From the NCBI GenBank assembly GCA_050485485.1, contig JBJHBM010000006.1, positions 1-64,000 on the forward strand: DNA of 64,000 bases, written 5' to 3'. Under the pieces are notes generated by a model. It saw nothing but the letters and a program-made list of their open reading frames with translations, made no database searches and had not been told where the DNA came from. This stretch comes from WHSO01 sp050485485 (GTDB taxonomy: Bacteria; Pseudomonadota; Alphaproteobacteria; SMXQ01). The translations under genes and the position numbers were made by a program. This document shows, in pieces, positions 1 to 8,394 of this stretch; the first letter of the stretch is position 1; every line of letters starts with the position of its first letter.

Positions 1-882
1 CGGGCCGAACGGCTCCAGGTGCGCCGCCGCCTGGCCGGCGAGCGCGCGGGCCTGGGCGCGCGCCTCCCCGGCGCCGAGCGCCGCGATCAGCGTGGCCTTG
101 CCGCGCGCTGCGTCCTTGCGGGCGGCCTTGCCGAGGGCGGCGGCGTCGCCCTCCGCGTCGAGCAGGTCGTCGGCGATCTGGTAGGCGAGCCCGAGCACGC
201 CCGCGTAGGCCGCGAGCGCCTTGCGCTCGGCCTCGGCGGCGCGCCCCAGGATCGCGCCCGCGTCCACCGCGAAGGCGATCAGGGCGCCGGTCTTGAGCCG
301 CTCCAGGCGCGCGATCTCGCCCGGCGCGAGCGGCTGGTGCTCGGCAGCGAGGTCGATCGCCTGCCCCGCCACCATGCCCTGCGCCCCGGCGGCGCGCGCG
401 AGGCCGGAGACCAGCTCGAGCCGCACCGCGGGGTCGGGATGGGCGGCGGGCGCGGACAGCACCTCGAAGGCGAGGGTGAGCAGCGCGTCGCCCGCGAGCA
501 CCGCGGTGGCCTCGCCGAAGGCGACGTGGCACGCGGGCTTGCCGCGCCGCAGCGCGTCGTCGTCCATGCACGGCAGGTCGTCGTGGACCAGGGAATAGCT
601 GTGGACCAGCTCGACCGCGGCGCCGGCCCGCAGCGCGACCGCCTCGGGCACATCGAAGGCCGCGGCCGCGGCCACCGTCAGGAACGGGCGGATGCGCTTG
701 CCCGCGCCGAGCGTGGCATGGCGCATGGCGGCATGGAGCCGGTCCTCGGGCCCGGCTTCTCCGGTCTCCGCGCCCCCGGGCGGGGGCGGCAGCAGGGCCG
801 CCAGCGTCGCCTCGACGGCCTCGGCGATGCGCGCGAGCTCGGCGGCCAGGGGCGGCGACGCGAGGGCGGTCTGTTCGGCCAT
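1..882 (-). CDS. ispA: Farnesyl diphosphate synthase (polyprenyl synthetase), C-terminal end cut by window edge
   Basis: Short-chain trans-prenyl diphosphate synthase, which condenses IPP with DMAPP/GPP to make farnesyl diphosphate in the cytosol. The frame is open from the ATG at 882 to base 1 (294 residues), so only roughly the last ten residues of a normal IspA lie outside. Both aspartate-rich Mg-binding motifs are present: DDLPCMDDD at about residues 101-109 and DDLLD at about 238-242, with the GAGKRIRPFL lysine/arginine segment near residue 60. It lies 17 bp downstream of xseB on the same strand, the usual xseB-ispA pairing that supplies isoprenoid precursors next to dxs (dxs would be beyond the edge). 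No anomaly seen other than the truncation. Confidence 0.93.
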   Translation of the reverse strand, partial: MAEQTALASPPLAAELARIAEAVEATLAALLPPPPGGAETGEAGPEDRLHAAMRHATLGAGKRIRPFLTVAAAAAFDVPEAVALRAGAAVELVHSYSLVHDDLPCMDDDALRRGKPACHVAFGEATAVLAGDALLTLAFEVLSAPAAHPDPAVRLELVSGLARAAGAQGMVAGQAIDLAAEHQPLAPGEIARLERLKTGALIAFAVDAGAILGRAAEAERKALAAYAGVLGLAYQIADDLLDAEGDAAALGKAARKDAARGKATLIAALGAGEARAQARALAGQAAAHLEPFGP

Positions 883-899
883 GGGCGTGTCCGTGGGGC

Positions 900-1166
900 T
901 CAGCCGGCGTCCGCGGGCTCCGTGCCCTCGGGACCATTGGGGCCGAGGGCGATCTTCTCGACCTTGGCGCGGGCCTCGGCCAGCTTCTTCTCGCAATGGG
1001 CCTTGAGGCGCGCGCCGCGTTCGTAGGCGGCGATCGAGTCGTCGAGGGGGATGCGGCCGTCCTCGAGGCGGCGCACGATCTCCTCGAGCTCGCCGAGCGC
1101 GTCCTCGAAGCTCATCGCCGCGATGTCCCTGTCCGCCGCCGCGGCGCCCGTCCCGCCCTTGGCCAT
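900..1166 (-). CDS. xseB: Exodeoxyribonuclease VII small subunit
   Basis: Small subunit of the XseA/XseB nuclease that degrades single-stranded DNA to acid-insoluble oligonucleotides. The 88-residue protein contains the family core: the SFEDALGELEEIVRRLEDG helix, PLDDSIAAYERG and LKAHCEKKLAEA. I chose the ATG at 1166 (MAKGG); the open frame upstream to 1226 is low-complexity and lacks the family pattern. Its partner ispA follows after 17 bp. The GC-rich hairpin CCCCGCC...GGCGGGG at about 1213-1234 and the AT-rich island lie directly upstream, so the promoter situation of xseB may differ from the usual HDAC-xseB-ispA read-through arrangement. Confidence 0.95.
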   Translation of the reverse strand: MAKGGTGAAAADRDIAAMSFEDALGELEEIVRRLEDGRIPLDDSIAAYERGARLKAHCEKKLAEARAKVEKIALGPNGPEGTEPADAG

Positions 1167-1268
1167 CCGTTCCGTCCCGCTGGTTGGAGTCGCCGGCAGT
1201 TTAGGTGCCGCGCCCCGCCAGGGCAAGGCGGGGTAGGACGGCAGTATTTCAGTTTGAATTTTCCCTTG

Positions 1269-1760
1269 CTACGAAGTTGCTTTGTGAAGTTGCTTTGTAA
1301 AGCGATCAACGGCTATCACTAATTCCCTGTGGTAGTAATCCCACCGCGACTTTGGAGTCAGCTTACTTTTTCTTTGTCTAAGTTTGTATTCCCACTTATT
1401 CGCGACAAAGTCCAACCGATTATGGGCGTTGTTCAGGTAGTAATTGAAGGTCCACTCCCGAGCTGCGCGATCCTCAGAAAAGTTGACCGCATTCGTGATA
1501 ATCAACCTGCCAAGGAATGTATTGGCGTCCTTTAACGATTGGCCTCGCATACCGGTTTTGTCTGCCAGGAATACGGCTCTCCAGAGAGAAAACGTGGCAG
1601 CAACGAGGGCCTGCGCGGTAAGCGAGTTTTTTCTAGGCTTCAGTTTGTCAGATTGAGCCTGTAGCAACTTATGAAGTCTTAGAGCGATCTTCTGATTGGC
1701 GGAGCGATTCCTAACCAACCATGTTAGATGCTCTGGACTCAGATCATCTTTTTTGGTCAT
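1269..1760 (-). CDS. Hypothetical protein, AT-rich, likely acquired
   Basis: I do not recognise this 163-residue protein. It begins MTKKDDLSPEHLTWL, is basic and rich in Lys, Arg, Asn and aromatic residues, has no signal peptide or membrane segment and reads as mostly helical. The ATG is preceded by a purine-rich stretch (ATCGAAAGAAACAGC). It lies in the AT-rich island and has base composition unlike its neighbours, which argues for horizontal transfer. The C-terminus has been altered by a perfect 13-bp tandem duplication, so the natural product may have been longer. It could be a cargo gene of a lost mobile element or a regulator; nothing in the sequence decides. Confidence 0.6.
   Translation of the reverse strand: MTKKDDLSPEHLTWLVRNRSANQKIALRLHKLLQAQSDKLKPRKNSLTAQALVAATFSLWRAVFLADKTGMRGQSLKDANTFLGRLIITNAVNFSEDRAAREWTFNYYLNNAHNRLDFVANKWEYKLRQRKSKLTPKSRWDYYHRELVIAVDRFTKQLHKATS
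1273..1298. repeat. Perfect 13-bp tandem duplication
   Basis: GAAGTTGCTTTGT occurs twice head to tail. It lies inside the last codons of the 163-residue minus-strand ORF and shifts frame so that the protein ends QLHKATS. With a single copy the frame would run on through QLRSKGKF and beyond. This is a recent-looking slippage event. Confidence 0.9.
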
Positions 1761-1970
1761 GCTGTTTCTTTCGATACGGCCAACGACCGCATGAGCACGG
1801 GCCTAAACCTTCTTGCTGAATGCGTTCGTTAGGTGGGTGAAGTGGCGAATGCTCATGCACATAGTGAGATTCTGGCGTTCAACGCAGGACGTGCTGACGT
1901 GATTGGAAACAAATTGGCCTAAAACCGTTCCTTACAAACTCCAACACACTTAGGTGGGCTGTAGCTGGTT

Positions 1971-2336
1971 TCACTTAAGGGTGGGTTCAATAATCGGTGG
2001 CTCGCCCATCGTGAGTGAACCCTCTTCAAGATTGCACATTGCCTCTATGAAGCGTGGATTGATTTGGACAGCAGCTTTCAGTCCGTCGGCAGTCATTTTG
2101 CCGCTCTCAGACGCCAAACCGAAGGCCCTAGTCAAAAGACGTGGGCCCTCCAAAGGGATAAGTGATGGATCATCCAGCGGCTCCTGTGTTCGCCACTTCC
2201 TGAATGAAACCTGCTTGCGCATATTTAAAACTTGGGTTTCATCGAAAATCCCAAGATCGGAACAACGATAAATCATTGCTTGAATTGAAACGCGCCATCG
2301 CTGTTTCAATGCAACCTTGAAAGCCGCTCCGATCAC
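1971..2336 (-). pseudogene. C-terminal remnant of an XRE/ImmA-IrrE-type metallopeptidase regulator
   Basis: The 121-residue frame (GTG at 2336, or simply the first codon after a stop five codons upstream) begins FKVALKQRWRVSIQAMIYR and continues CSDLGIFDETQVLNMRKQVS, which matches the region after the zinc-peptidase domain in ImmA/IrrE-family proteins (pattern LKxRWxVSxxAxIyRxxxLGxi). The HEXXH peptidase part and the N-terminal helix-turn-helix are absent: upstream codons reach a TAG after only four residues, and the next ORF is unrelated. Intact relatives are antirepressors or toxin-antitoxin partners on mobile elements. I therefore call it a 5'-deleted remnant; a stand-alone small protein is the less likely alternative. 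Confidence 0.55.
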
Positions 2337-2367
2337 ACCAGTCGGGCGCTACTCGCCTTTGGAGCTT

Positions 2368-2523
2368 TTAGGCATGAACTACGAACCGACCATTGACCTT
2401 TTCGATGATCTGCACCGCCCTGAAACCTTCTGCACGCATCCGGTTGGCCTCAAGCCTCGCTTCTGCAAGCGTCTTTCTGAGACGATGCACCGGGTGCATC
2501 TTCCGACCTCTTACATCATACAT
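2368..2523 (-). CDS. Small hypothetical protein
   Basis: A 51-residue ORF starting MYDVRGRKMHPVHRLRK. I prefer the ATG at 2523 over the one at 2556 because GAAAGGA sits 8 bases upstream of it. The protein is basic, with a predicted helix (LAEARLEANRMRAEG) followed by a short strand-like end (VQIIEKVNGRFVVHA). Function unknown. It sits just upstream of the ImmA/IrrE remnant inside the AT-rich island and could be a surviving piece of the same element. Existence as an expressed gene rests only on the ribosome-binding site and reading frame. Confidence 0.45.
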   Translation of the reverse strand: MYDVRGRKMHPVHRLRKTLAEARLEANRMRAEGFRAVQIIEKVNGRFVVHA

Positions 2524-2633
2524 AGCCAGATTCCTTTCGCTGCCTCCGCTAAGCATATAGGAACGATACGGCTATGAGTGAGGAGGCGCCAACCCTGTCA
2601 AATTTCTGCGTACCATCCCAAGGCATCGTCCCC

Positions 2634-3563
2634 CTACCCCTCCAGCAGCGCCGCCACGTGGGCGCGGGCGGCGGCGGCGAGGACGTCGAGGTCGTAGCCC
2701 CCTTCCAGCAGCGAGACGAGGCGGCCCTGCGCGTGGCGGGCCGCGGCCGCGCACAGCTCCGCCGTGAGCCAGGCGAAGTCGGCGGTCTCCAGCTCCATCG
2801 CCGAGAGCGGATCCTTGCGGTGGCCGTCGAAGCCGGCCGAGACCACCACCAGTTCGGGGCGGAAGGCGTCCAGCGCCGGCAGGACGGTGCCGGCCCAGGC
2901 GGCGCGGAAGGCGGCCCCCGACGCGCCCGGCGCGAGCGGCACGTTGACGACGGGGCACGGCCCCGCCGCGCTTGAGGTGCCGGTGCCGGGGTAGTTGGGA
3001 TATTCGTGCGTGGAGCCGTAGAACAATCCCGCCGCGCCCCGGCAGATATCCTCGGTGCCGTTGCCGTGATGGACGTCGAAGTCGAGCACCGCGACGCGCG
3101 CGAGGCCGTGGCGGTCGCGGGCGTGGAAGGCGGCGAGCGCGGCGTTGTTGAACAGGCAGAACCCCATCGAGCGCGCCCGCATCGCGTGGTGGCCGGGCGG
3201 GCGCACCGCGCAGAAGGCGTTGCGGGCGGCCCCCGCCATCACCGCGTCCACCGCCGCCAGCGCGGCCCCGGCGGCCCGCAGCGCCGCCGCCCGCGAGCCC
3301 GGGCTCACGACGGTCTCGTGATCGACGAAGCCGTAGCCGTCCCCCGCCGGGATCGCGCCCAGCACCCGGGCCACCGCTTCGGGCGCATGCACCGCCGCGA
3401 GGTCGGCCTCGGCCGCCAGCGGCGCCTCGACGAAGGCGAGGCGCGGATCGCCGATGCCCTCCAGCCCGCGCAGCACGGCCGCGAGCCGCGCCGGGCGCTC
3501 GGGATGGCCGGGGCCGGTGTCGTGGGCGAGGCAGTCCGGATGGGTGAAAACGAGGGTGGACAC
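2634..3563 (-). CDS. Histone deacetylase-family (acetylpolyamine amidohydrolase-like) zinc hydrolase
   Basis: Cytosolic zinc-dependent deacetylase of the arginase/HDAC fold; bacterial members remove acetyl groups from small amines or lysines. The 309-residue product has all family signatures: RPPGHHA (about 121-127, the catalytic His pair), GFCLFNNAALAA, DFDVHHGNG (about 161-169, zinc Asp and His) and SAGFDGH (about 242-248, second zinc Asp). A GTG start at 3563 is chosen because GGAG lies 5 bases upstream and the protein then begins exactly at the family start (STLVFTHPDCLAHDTGPGHPE is the conserved opening). In many alphaproteobacteria this gene directly precedes xseB-ispA; here about 1.4 kb of AT-rich DNA intervenes. 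Substrate cannot be read from sequence. Confidence 0.93.
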   Translation of the reverse strand: MSTLVFTHPDCLAHDTGPGHPERPARLAAVLRGLEGIGDPRLAFVEAPLAAEADLAAVHAPEAVARVLGAIPAGDGYGFVDHETVVSPGSRAAALRAAGAALAAVDAVMAGAARNAFCAVRPPGHHAMRARSMGFCLFNNAALAAFHARDRHGLARVAVLDFDVHHGNGTEDICRGAAGLFYGSTHEYPNYPGTGTSSAAGPCPVVNVPLAPGASGAAFRAAWAGTVLPALDAFRPELVVVSAGFDGHRKDPLSAMELETADFAWLTAELCAAAARHAQGRLVSLLEGGYDLDVLAAAARAHVAALLEG

Positions 3564-3842
3564 CCCTACTCCTTTTGGCCGGTTCGCCGCAATTCGGCCA
3601 AGATTCGGGAAAACAATCGCTTTTGTCAAAAGTACCCGTAACGTTGGGGGTGACGGGGGTTTGCATAGCCGATTATGTAAATTGACTTCGGCTATGAAGT
3701 CACGCACAACAGCGTAAACAATAAGTGCGCGCGGCCGAAACCGGCTCGCGCGTCTTCGCGTCACGGGCCCGGGATCCCCGTCCGCGAAGGTTTCAGGGAC
3801 GGCGCAAAACATATCCCAGGGCGCGCAAGGAGCGGCAATACA
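3564..3842. promoter_or_regulatory. Divergent intergenic region between HDAC-like and RND adaptor genes
   Basis: 279 bp with no gene. The segment 3655-3735 is markedly AT-richer than its surroundings (TTTGCATAGCCGATTATGTAAATTG) and contains the direct/inverted motif ATAGCCGA...TCGGCTAT (3666-3695), a plausible operator controlling one or both divergent genes. No TetR or other local regulator of the pump is encoded nearby. Confidence 0.4.
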
Positions 3843-5093
3843 GTGTCGAGGATCGGTGTTGCGATGCCGGCTGCAGTCGCGGTCGGCCTGAGTTTCGGCG
3901 TACTGCTTTCCGGCTCCGTTCCGACCGCCCCCGTCCTGGCGCAGAGCCAGGGCGGCGCGGCGGAGGCGGCCGTCCCGCCGCCCCAGGTGCAGGCGCAGGA
4001 GGGCACCGGGCAGGAACGCAAGAAGAAGCGTTCGGGCGGTGGCGGCGGTAGCGGCGGCAGCGGCACGCTGGTGTTCGTGGACCGGGTCAAGGTCGTCCCC
4101 ATGGCGCAGACCCTGCCGCTGGTCGGGCGGCTGGTGGCGATGCGGGCCGGCGTGGTGGCGTCGCGCATCGACGCGCCGGTCGCCGAGATGCGCGCCGAGG
4201 TCGGCGATCCGGTCCGCAAGGGCGACGTGCTGGCGATCCTCGTCAACGACCGGCGCAAGTGGGACCGCGAGCAGAAGGCCGCCGAGCTGGCCGGCACCGA
4301 GGCCGCGGTGGCCACCGCGCGGGCACGGCTCGCGCTCGCCGACCAGGAGCTCAAGCGGTTCCTGGAGCTGCAGACCTCCGCCGCCTTCCCCAAGGCGCGC
4401 TACGAGGACAAGCGGCTCGAGGTGATGCGCCTGCGCACCGAGATCGTGGAGGCCGAGGCCCGGGCCGAGCGCGCGCGCGCCGTCCTCAAGCTCGCCGAGA
4501 CCGAGCTGTCCCATACCCGCATCGTCGCCCCCTACGACGGCACCATCACCCGGCGCCACGTCGAGGTCGGCGGCTTCATCAAGGAAGCCCAGGCGATCTA
4601 CAGCATGGTTTCCGACCGCGACATGGAGGTCGAGGTGGACGTGCCCTCCGCGCGCGTCGCCGCGCTGCCGCCGGGCACCGTCGCCACCTTCGAGCTGGCG
4701 GGCATCGGCGCGTTCGAGGCCGCCGTCCGCGCCGTGGTGCCGGAGGAAGACCCCCGCACCCGCACCCGCACGGTGCGCTTCACGCCGCGCTTCGACACGC
4801 GGCCCGCCCTGATCGCCGCCAACCAGTCCGCCACGGTCCATGTTCCGATCGGCGGCGGGCGCAACGTCCTCTCCGTCCACAAGGACGGCGTGCTGATGCT
4901 GCGCGGCGCCGCCACCGCCTTCGTGGTCGAGAACGGCGAGGCGCGCGCCCGCCCGGTCCTGATCGGCGAGGCGGTGGGCAGCCGTTTCGAGGTCCTGGAG
5001 GGACTGCGGGACGGCGACATCGTCATCACCCGCGGCAACGACAGGCTGCGGGACGGCGAGCGCGTCCAATACGACGGAGTAGCAACCCAATGA
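3843..5093 (+). CDS. RND efflux periplasmic adaptor (membrane fusion protein)
   Basis: Periplasmic adaptor that links an inner-membrane RND pump to an outer-membrane channel. The 416-residue product has an N-terminal signal sequence (residues 1 to about 34, ending VLAQ), a low-complexity KKKRSGGGGGSGGSG linker, a split biotinyl-lipoyl domain (around DAPVAEMRAEVGDPVRKGDVL and the later VAPYDGTITRRHVEVGGFIKEAQ), a helical hairpin between them, and C-terminal beta-barrel/membrane-proximal domains. GTG start with AAGGAG 10 bases upstream. Its TGA overlaps the ATG of the pump gene (ATGA), so the two are translationally coupled. No outer-membrane TolC-type partner is encoded next to it. Substrate unknown. 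Confidence 0.92.
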   Translation: MSRIGVAMPAAVAVGLSFGVLLSGSVPTAPVLAQSQGGAAEAAVPPPQVQAQEGTGQERKKKRSGGGGGSGGSGTLVFVDRVKVVPMAQTLPLVGRLVAMRAGVVASRIDAPVAEMRAEVGDPVRKGDVLAILVNDRRKWDREQKAAELAGTEAAVATARARLALADQELKRFLELQTSAAFPKARYEDKRLEVMRLRTEIVEAEARAERARAVLKLAETELSHTRIVAPYDGTITRRHVEVGGFIKEAQAIYSMVSDRDMEVEVDVPSARVAALPPGTVATFELAGIGAFEAAVRAVVPEEDPRTRTRTVRFTPRFDTRPALIAANQSATVHVPIGGGRNVLSVHKDGVLMLRGAATAFVVENGEARARPVLIGEAVGSRFEVLEGLRDGDIVITRGNDRLRDGERVQYDGVATQ

Positions 5094-8000
5094 ACGCGCT
5101 GATCGAAATTTCGCTCAAGCGCCCCATCGCGGTCATGGCCGCGGTGCTGCTGGTGATCGCCTTCGGCATGGTGGCGCTGCAGACCATCCCGATCCAGCTC
5201 ACCCCCGACATCCGCCGCCCCGTCATCGACATCCGCACCAACTGGAGCGGCGCCGCGCCGGTCGAGGTGGAGCGCGAGGTCACGAACCGGATCGAGCAGC
5301 AGCTCGGCGGCATCGAAGGCATGGTCGAGATGGAGAGCCGCTCCACCCTCGGCGTGTCGCGCATCCGCATGGAGTTCGAGATCGGCACCAATCTCGACCG
5401 CGCCATGCTGCTGATCGCCAACCGGCTCGCCAGCCTCGACCGCCTGCCCGACGAGGCCCGCGACCCGCGCATCCTCACGCGCGGGTCCGAGGACGTGCCG
5501 ATCGCCATGTACGTGCTCAAGCGCGCGCCCGGCAACACCCGCGACCTCGAGACCTACGGCGACCTGATCGAGGACGTCATCGTCGAACGGCTGGAGCGCG
5601 TGGCGGGCGTCGCCGGCGCCGAGTTCCGGGGCGGCGCGCGGCGCGAGCTGCGCGTGATCGTGGACCCGGAGCGGCTCGCCGCCTACCGGATCACGGTCCC
5701 GGACCTGGTCCGCGTGCTGCGCGAGGCCAGCACGTCGGTCTCCGCCGGCAAGGTGGACGAGGGCAAGCGCAGCTACCTGGTGCGCACCGACAGCGAGATC
5801 AACACCGTCGAGCAGGCCAAGAGCATCGTGCTGCGCCGCGAATCCGAGGACGGATCGGGGCGCGTCAGCCGCGTGACGCTCGACGACGTGGCGAAGATCG
5901 AGTTCGGCCACAAGGACCGCACCACCTACCGGCGCTATCTCGGCGACGACGCCATCACCATAGACCTGGTGCGCGAGACCGGCTCCAACGTGATCGAGAC
6001 CATGCGCGGCATCCGCGCGGCGGTCGAGGAGCTCAAGCGCGACGTGCTGAACCGCGAGGGGCTCGAGATCGTCCAGGTCTACGACGAGACGGTCTACATC
6101 AATTCCGCCATTTCCCTCGTGACCCAGAACATCTGGGCGGGCGGCGCGCTCGCGTCGCTGATGCTGCTGCTGTTCCTGCGGTCCTGGCGCCCGACCCTGG
6201 TGGTGGCGCTCGCCATCCCGGTCTCCATCATCGGCGCCTTCGTCGCGATGGCCGCGCTAGGACGCTCCATCAACATCATCTCCCTCGCCGGCATCGCCTT
6301 CGCGGTGGGCATGGTGGTGGACGCCGCCATCGTGGTGCTGGAGAACATCTACCGCTACCGCGAGCAGGGCAAGTCGCCGATGGTGGCGGCGATGATGGGC
6401 ACCAAGCAGGTGTGGCCGGCGGTGTTCGCCTCGGCCCTCACCACCGTCGTCGTGTTCGCCCCCGTGCTCATGCTGCAGCTCACGGTCGGGCAGCTGTTCC
6501 GCGACATCGCCGTGGCGCTGTCGGTCGCGGTGGTGCTGTCGCTGATCGTCGCCATCACGGTGGTGCCGTCGCTGTCGCGCCGGCTGCTGACCAGGGTCGC
6601 CGCCAAGGAGGAGCGCCGCTTCCGCATTCCGGGGCTCGACCACTTCGCGAGCCTGTTCGCCGGCCTGATCATGACGATCACGCGCCTCGTCATCCGCTCC
6701 AAGGTCGCGGCCATCGGCATGATCTTCGGGATCGTCGGCGGCGCGGCGCTGTTCACCTCGCTCGCGCTGCCGCCGCTCGACTTCCTGCCGGACGGCAACC
6801 GCAACCAGGTGTGGGGCCGCATCACCCCGCCGCCGGGCTACAACCTCGAGACCATGCACCAGGCGGCGCAGCAGATCGAGGCGGCCGTCAAGCCGCACTG
6901 GGCGAGCGTGACGGGGCCCGAATCGGCGCCCGGCCAGCCGCCCAAGATCGAGCATTTCTTCTTCGTCGCCCGCAACAACCAGACCTCCATCGGCGCGAGC
7001 GCGGTCGATCCCACGCGCGCGGCCGAACTCGAGAACCTGATCGAGGCGCCGGTGCTGCTCGAGCCCGGCACGCGCGGCTCGGTCCAGCAGTCCTCGATCT
7101 TCGCGCGCGGCACGGGGGGCGCGCGCTCGATCCGCATCGACATCCAGGGCCCCGACCTCGAGCGCAACATGGAGGTCGCGCGGCGCGTGGACGAGATGGT
7201 GCGCCGGGTGCTGCCGCGCCGCGACGGCCACCGCGCCACGCCGCGCCCCGGCCTGGAGCTGGGCGCGCCCGAGGTGCGCCTCACGCCCGACCAGCTCCTC
7301 CTCGCCGACGCCGGCCTCTCGGCGCGCGACTTCGCCCAGACGGTGGACGTGTTCAACGACGGCATGCGCGTGACCGAGATCACCGTCGGCGCGCGCCGCA
7401 TGGACCTGACGCTGCGCGGGCCGCAGAACCACGTCACCGCCACCCAGGGCATCGACGCGCTGCCGATCGTGACGCGCGACGGGCGCATCGTGCCCGCCTC
7501 CTCCCTCGCCACCATCGAGATCACGTCGGGGCCGACCGAGGTCTGGCACCTGGAACGGGTGCGCTACGTCCAGGTCGACATACGGCCGTCCAAGCTGATC
7601 CCGCTCGAGACCATCATCAACAAGGTCCAGACCGAGATCGTGGACGTGCTGGAGCGCGAGGGCCTGCCGCCGGGCGTGAAGCTGCGCCTGTCGGGCGCCG
7701 CCGACGAGCTCGCCAAGACCTGGAACCACCTCAAGTTCGACCTGCTGATCGCGGTGGTGGTGGTGTTCCTGGTCATGGCCGTGATCCTGGAGAGCTTCAT
7801 CTACCCGCTCATCATCATCCTGTCGGTGCCGCTGGCGGCCGCGGGCGGCGTGATCGGGCTGTGGTTCCTCAACTTCGCGGTGCTGCCCGCGAGCGACCGA
7901 CAACCGCTCGACATGCTGACGCTGCTCGGCTTCATCATCCTGATCGGCACGGTGGTGAACAACGCGATCCTGCTCGTCACCTACACGCTCTCCAACGTGC

Positions 8001-8305
8001 GCGACGCGGGGATGGCGCCCGAGGAGGCGATCCTCGATTCCACCCAGACCCGCATCCGGCCGGTGTTCATGTCCACCTTCACCACCGTGTTCGGCATGCT
8101 GCCGCTGGTGCTGGCGCCGGGCGCCGGGTCGGAGCTCTACCGCGGCCTCGGCGCCGTGGTGGTGGGCGGCCTGTCGCTGTCCGCCGTGCTCACGCTGCTG
8201 ATCATCCCGCCGCTGCTGTCGCTGCTGACGTGGAAGCTGCGCGGCGAGATCGGCGCGTTCAAGGCGAAGGAGCGGGAGCACGCCGCCGTGAGCCCGGCGG
8301 AGTGA
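5090..8305 (+). CDS. RND family efflux permease (AcrB/HAE-1 type)
   Basis: Inner-membrane proton-driven exporter of hydrophobic or amphipathic compounds, 1071 residues, the usual length of the family. Visible landmarks: N-terminal membrane anchor (EISLKRPIAVMAAVLLVIAF), two large periplasmic loops, transmembrane blocks at about residues 345-490 and 885-1045, and the TM4 segment VGMVVDAAIVVLENIYRYRE. In AcrB this TM4 segment carries two adjacent aspartates (DD); here the second is Ala, which also occurs in other RND subgroups, so a subgroup difference rather than loss of function is likely. Starts within the stop of the adaptor gene. The C-terminus is short and charged (KAKEREHAAVSPAE). Confidence 0.97.
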   Translation: MNALIEISLKRPIAVMAAVLLVIAFGMVALQTIPIQLTPDIRRPVIDIRTNWSGAAPVEVEREVTNRIEQQLGGIEGMVEMESRSTLGVSRIRMEFEIGTNLDRAMLLIANRLASLDRLPDEARDPRILTRGSEDVPIAMYVLKRAPGNTRDLETYGDLIEDVIVERLERVAGVAGAEFRGGARRELRVIVDPERLAAYRITVPDLVRVLREASTSVSAGKVDEGKRSYLVRTDSEINTVEQAKSIVLRRESEDGSGRVSRVTLDDVAKIEFGHKDRTTYRRYLGDDAITIDLVRETGSNVIETMRGIRAAVEELKRDVLNREGLEIVQVYDETVYINSAISLVTQNIWAGGALASLMLLLFLRSWRPTLVVALAIPVSIIGAFVAMAALGRSINIISLAGIAFAVGMVVDAAIVVLENIYRYREQGKSPMVAAMMGTKQVWPAVFASALTTVVVFAPVLMLQLTVGQLFRDIAVALSVAVVLSLIVAITVVPSLSRRLLTRVAAKEERRFRIPGLDHFASLFAGLIMTITRLVIRSKVAAIGMIFGIVGGAALFTSLALPPLDFLPDGNRNQVWGRITPPPGYNLETMHQAAQQIEAAVKPHWASVTGPESAPGQPPKIEHFFFVARNNQTSIGASAVDPTRAAELENLIEAPVLLEPGTRGSVQQSSIFARGTGGARSIRIDIQGPDLERNMEVARRVDEMVRRVLPRRDGHRATPRPGLELGAPEVRLTPDQLLLADAGLSARDFAQTVDVFNDGMRVTEITVGARRMDLTLRGPQNHVTATQGIDALPIVTRDGRIVPASSLATIEITSGPTEVWHLERVRYVQVDIRPSKLIPLETIINKVQTEIVDVLEREGLPPGVKLRLSGAADELAKTWNHLKFDLLIAVVVVFLVMAVILESFIYPLIIILSVPLAAAGGVIGLWFLNFAVLPASDRQPLDMLTLLGFIILIGTVVNNAILLVTYTLSNVRDAGMAPEEAILDSTQTRIRPVFMSTFTTVFGMLPLVLAPGAGSELYRGLGAVVVGGLSLSAVLTLLIIPPLLSLLTWKLRGEIGAFKAKEREHAAVSPAE

Positions 8306-8329
8306 GCCGCGCCCGCGCGCGGATCGTCC

Positions 8330-8379
8330 GGCGCGCTTGCGCGTGGACATTCAGGCGCGCTTGCGCGAATGGGCATTCC
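8330..8379. repeat. Short imperfect direct repeat (two copies, 24-26 bp)
   Basis: GGCGCGCTTGCGCG is repeated, each copy followed by a related ACATTC/GCATTC tail, between the pump stop and the hydrolase start. The second copy ends 16 bases before the hydrolase ATG, so it forms its 5' leader. No terminator is visible between the two genes. Confidence 0.8.
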
Positions 8380-8394
8380 GGCTAAAGTGGCGCG

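Larger units (their letters stand above)
1235..2600. other. AT-rich island separating the HDAC-like gene from xseB
   Basis: Composition drops sharply compared with the surrounding GC-rich DNA across about 1.35 kb, and codon use of the ORFs inside is AT-tolerant. It contains, all on the minus strand, an unknown 163-residue protein, a 5'-truncated ImmA/IrrE-like gene and a 51-residue ORF. The 210 bp between the first two ORFs (1761-1970) shows nothing recognisable. No transposase, integrase, tRNA or clear terminal repeats are visible, so the means of entry is unknown. Boundaries are approximate and set by base composition. Interpretation as a decayed foreign insertion is inference. Confidence 0.6.

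Noticed and set aside
4259..5089. In-frame 5' extension of the pump gene into the adaptor
   Set aside because: Low-complexity Arg/Gly residues; the ATG overlapping the adaptor stop gives a normal RND start.
3564..5090. Upstream extension of the HDAC frame on the minus strand
   Set aside because: The minus-strand frame stays open through the adaptor gene, but the family similarity begins exactly at the GTG at 3563 with a good ribosome-binding site.
6257..8350. Nearly 700-codon antisense frame inside the RND pump gene
   Set aside because: It is an Arg/His/Gly/Asp-rich shadow of the GC-rich pump sequence, with no domain or start signal.
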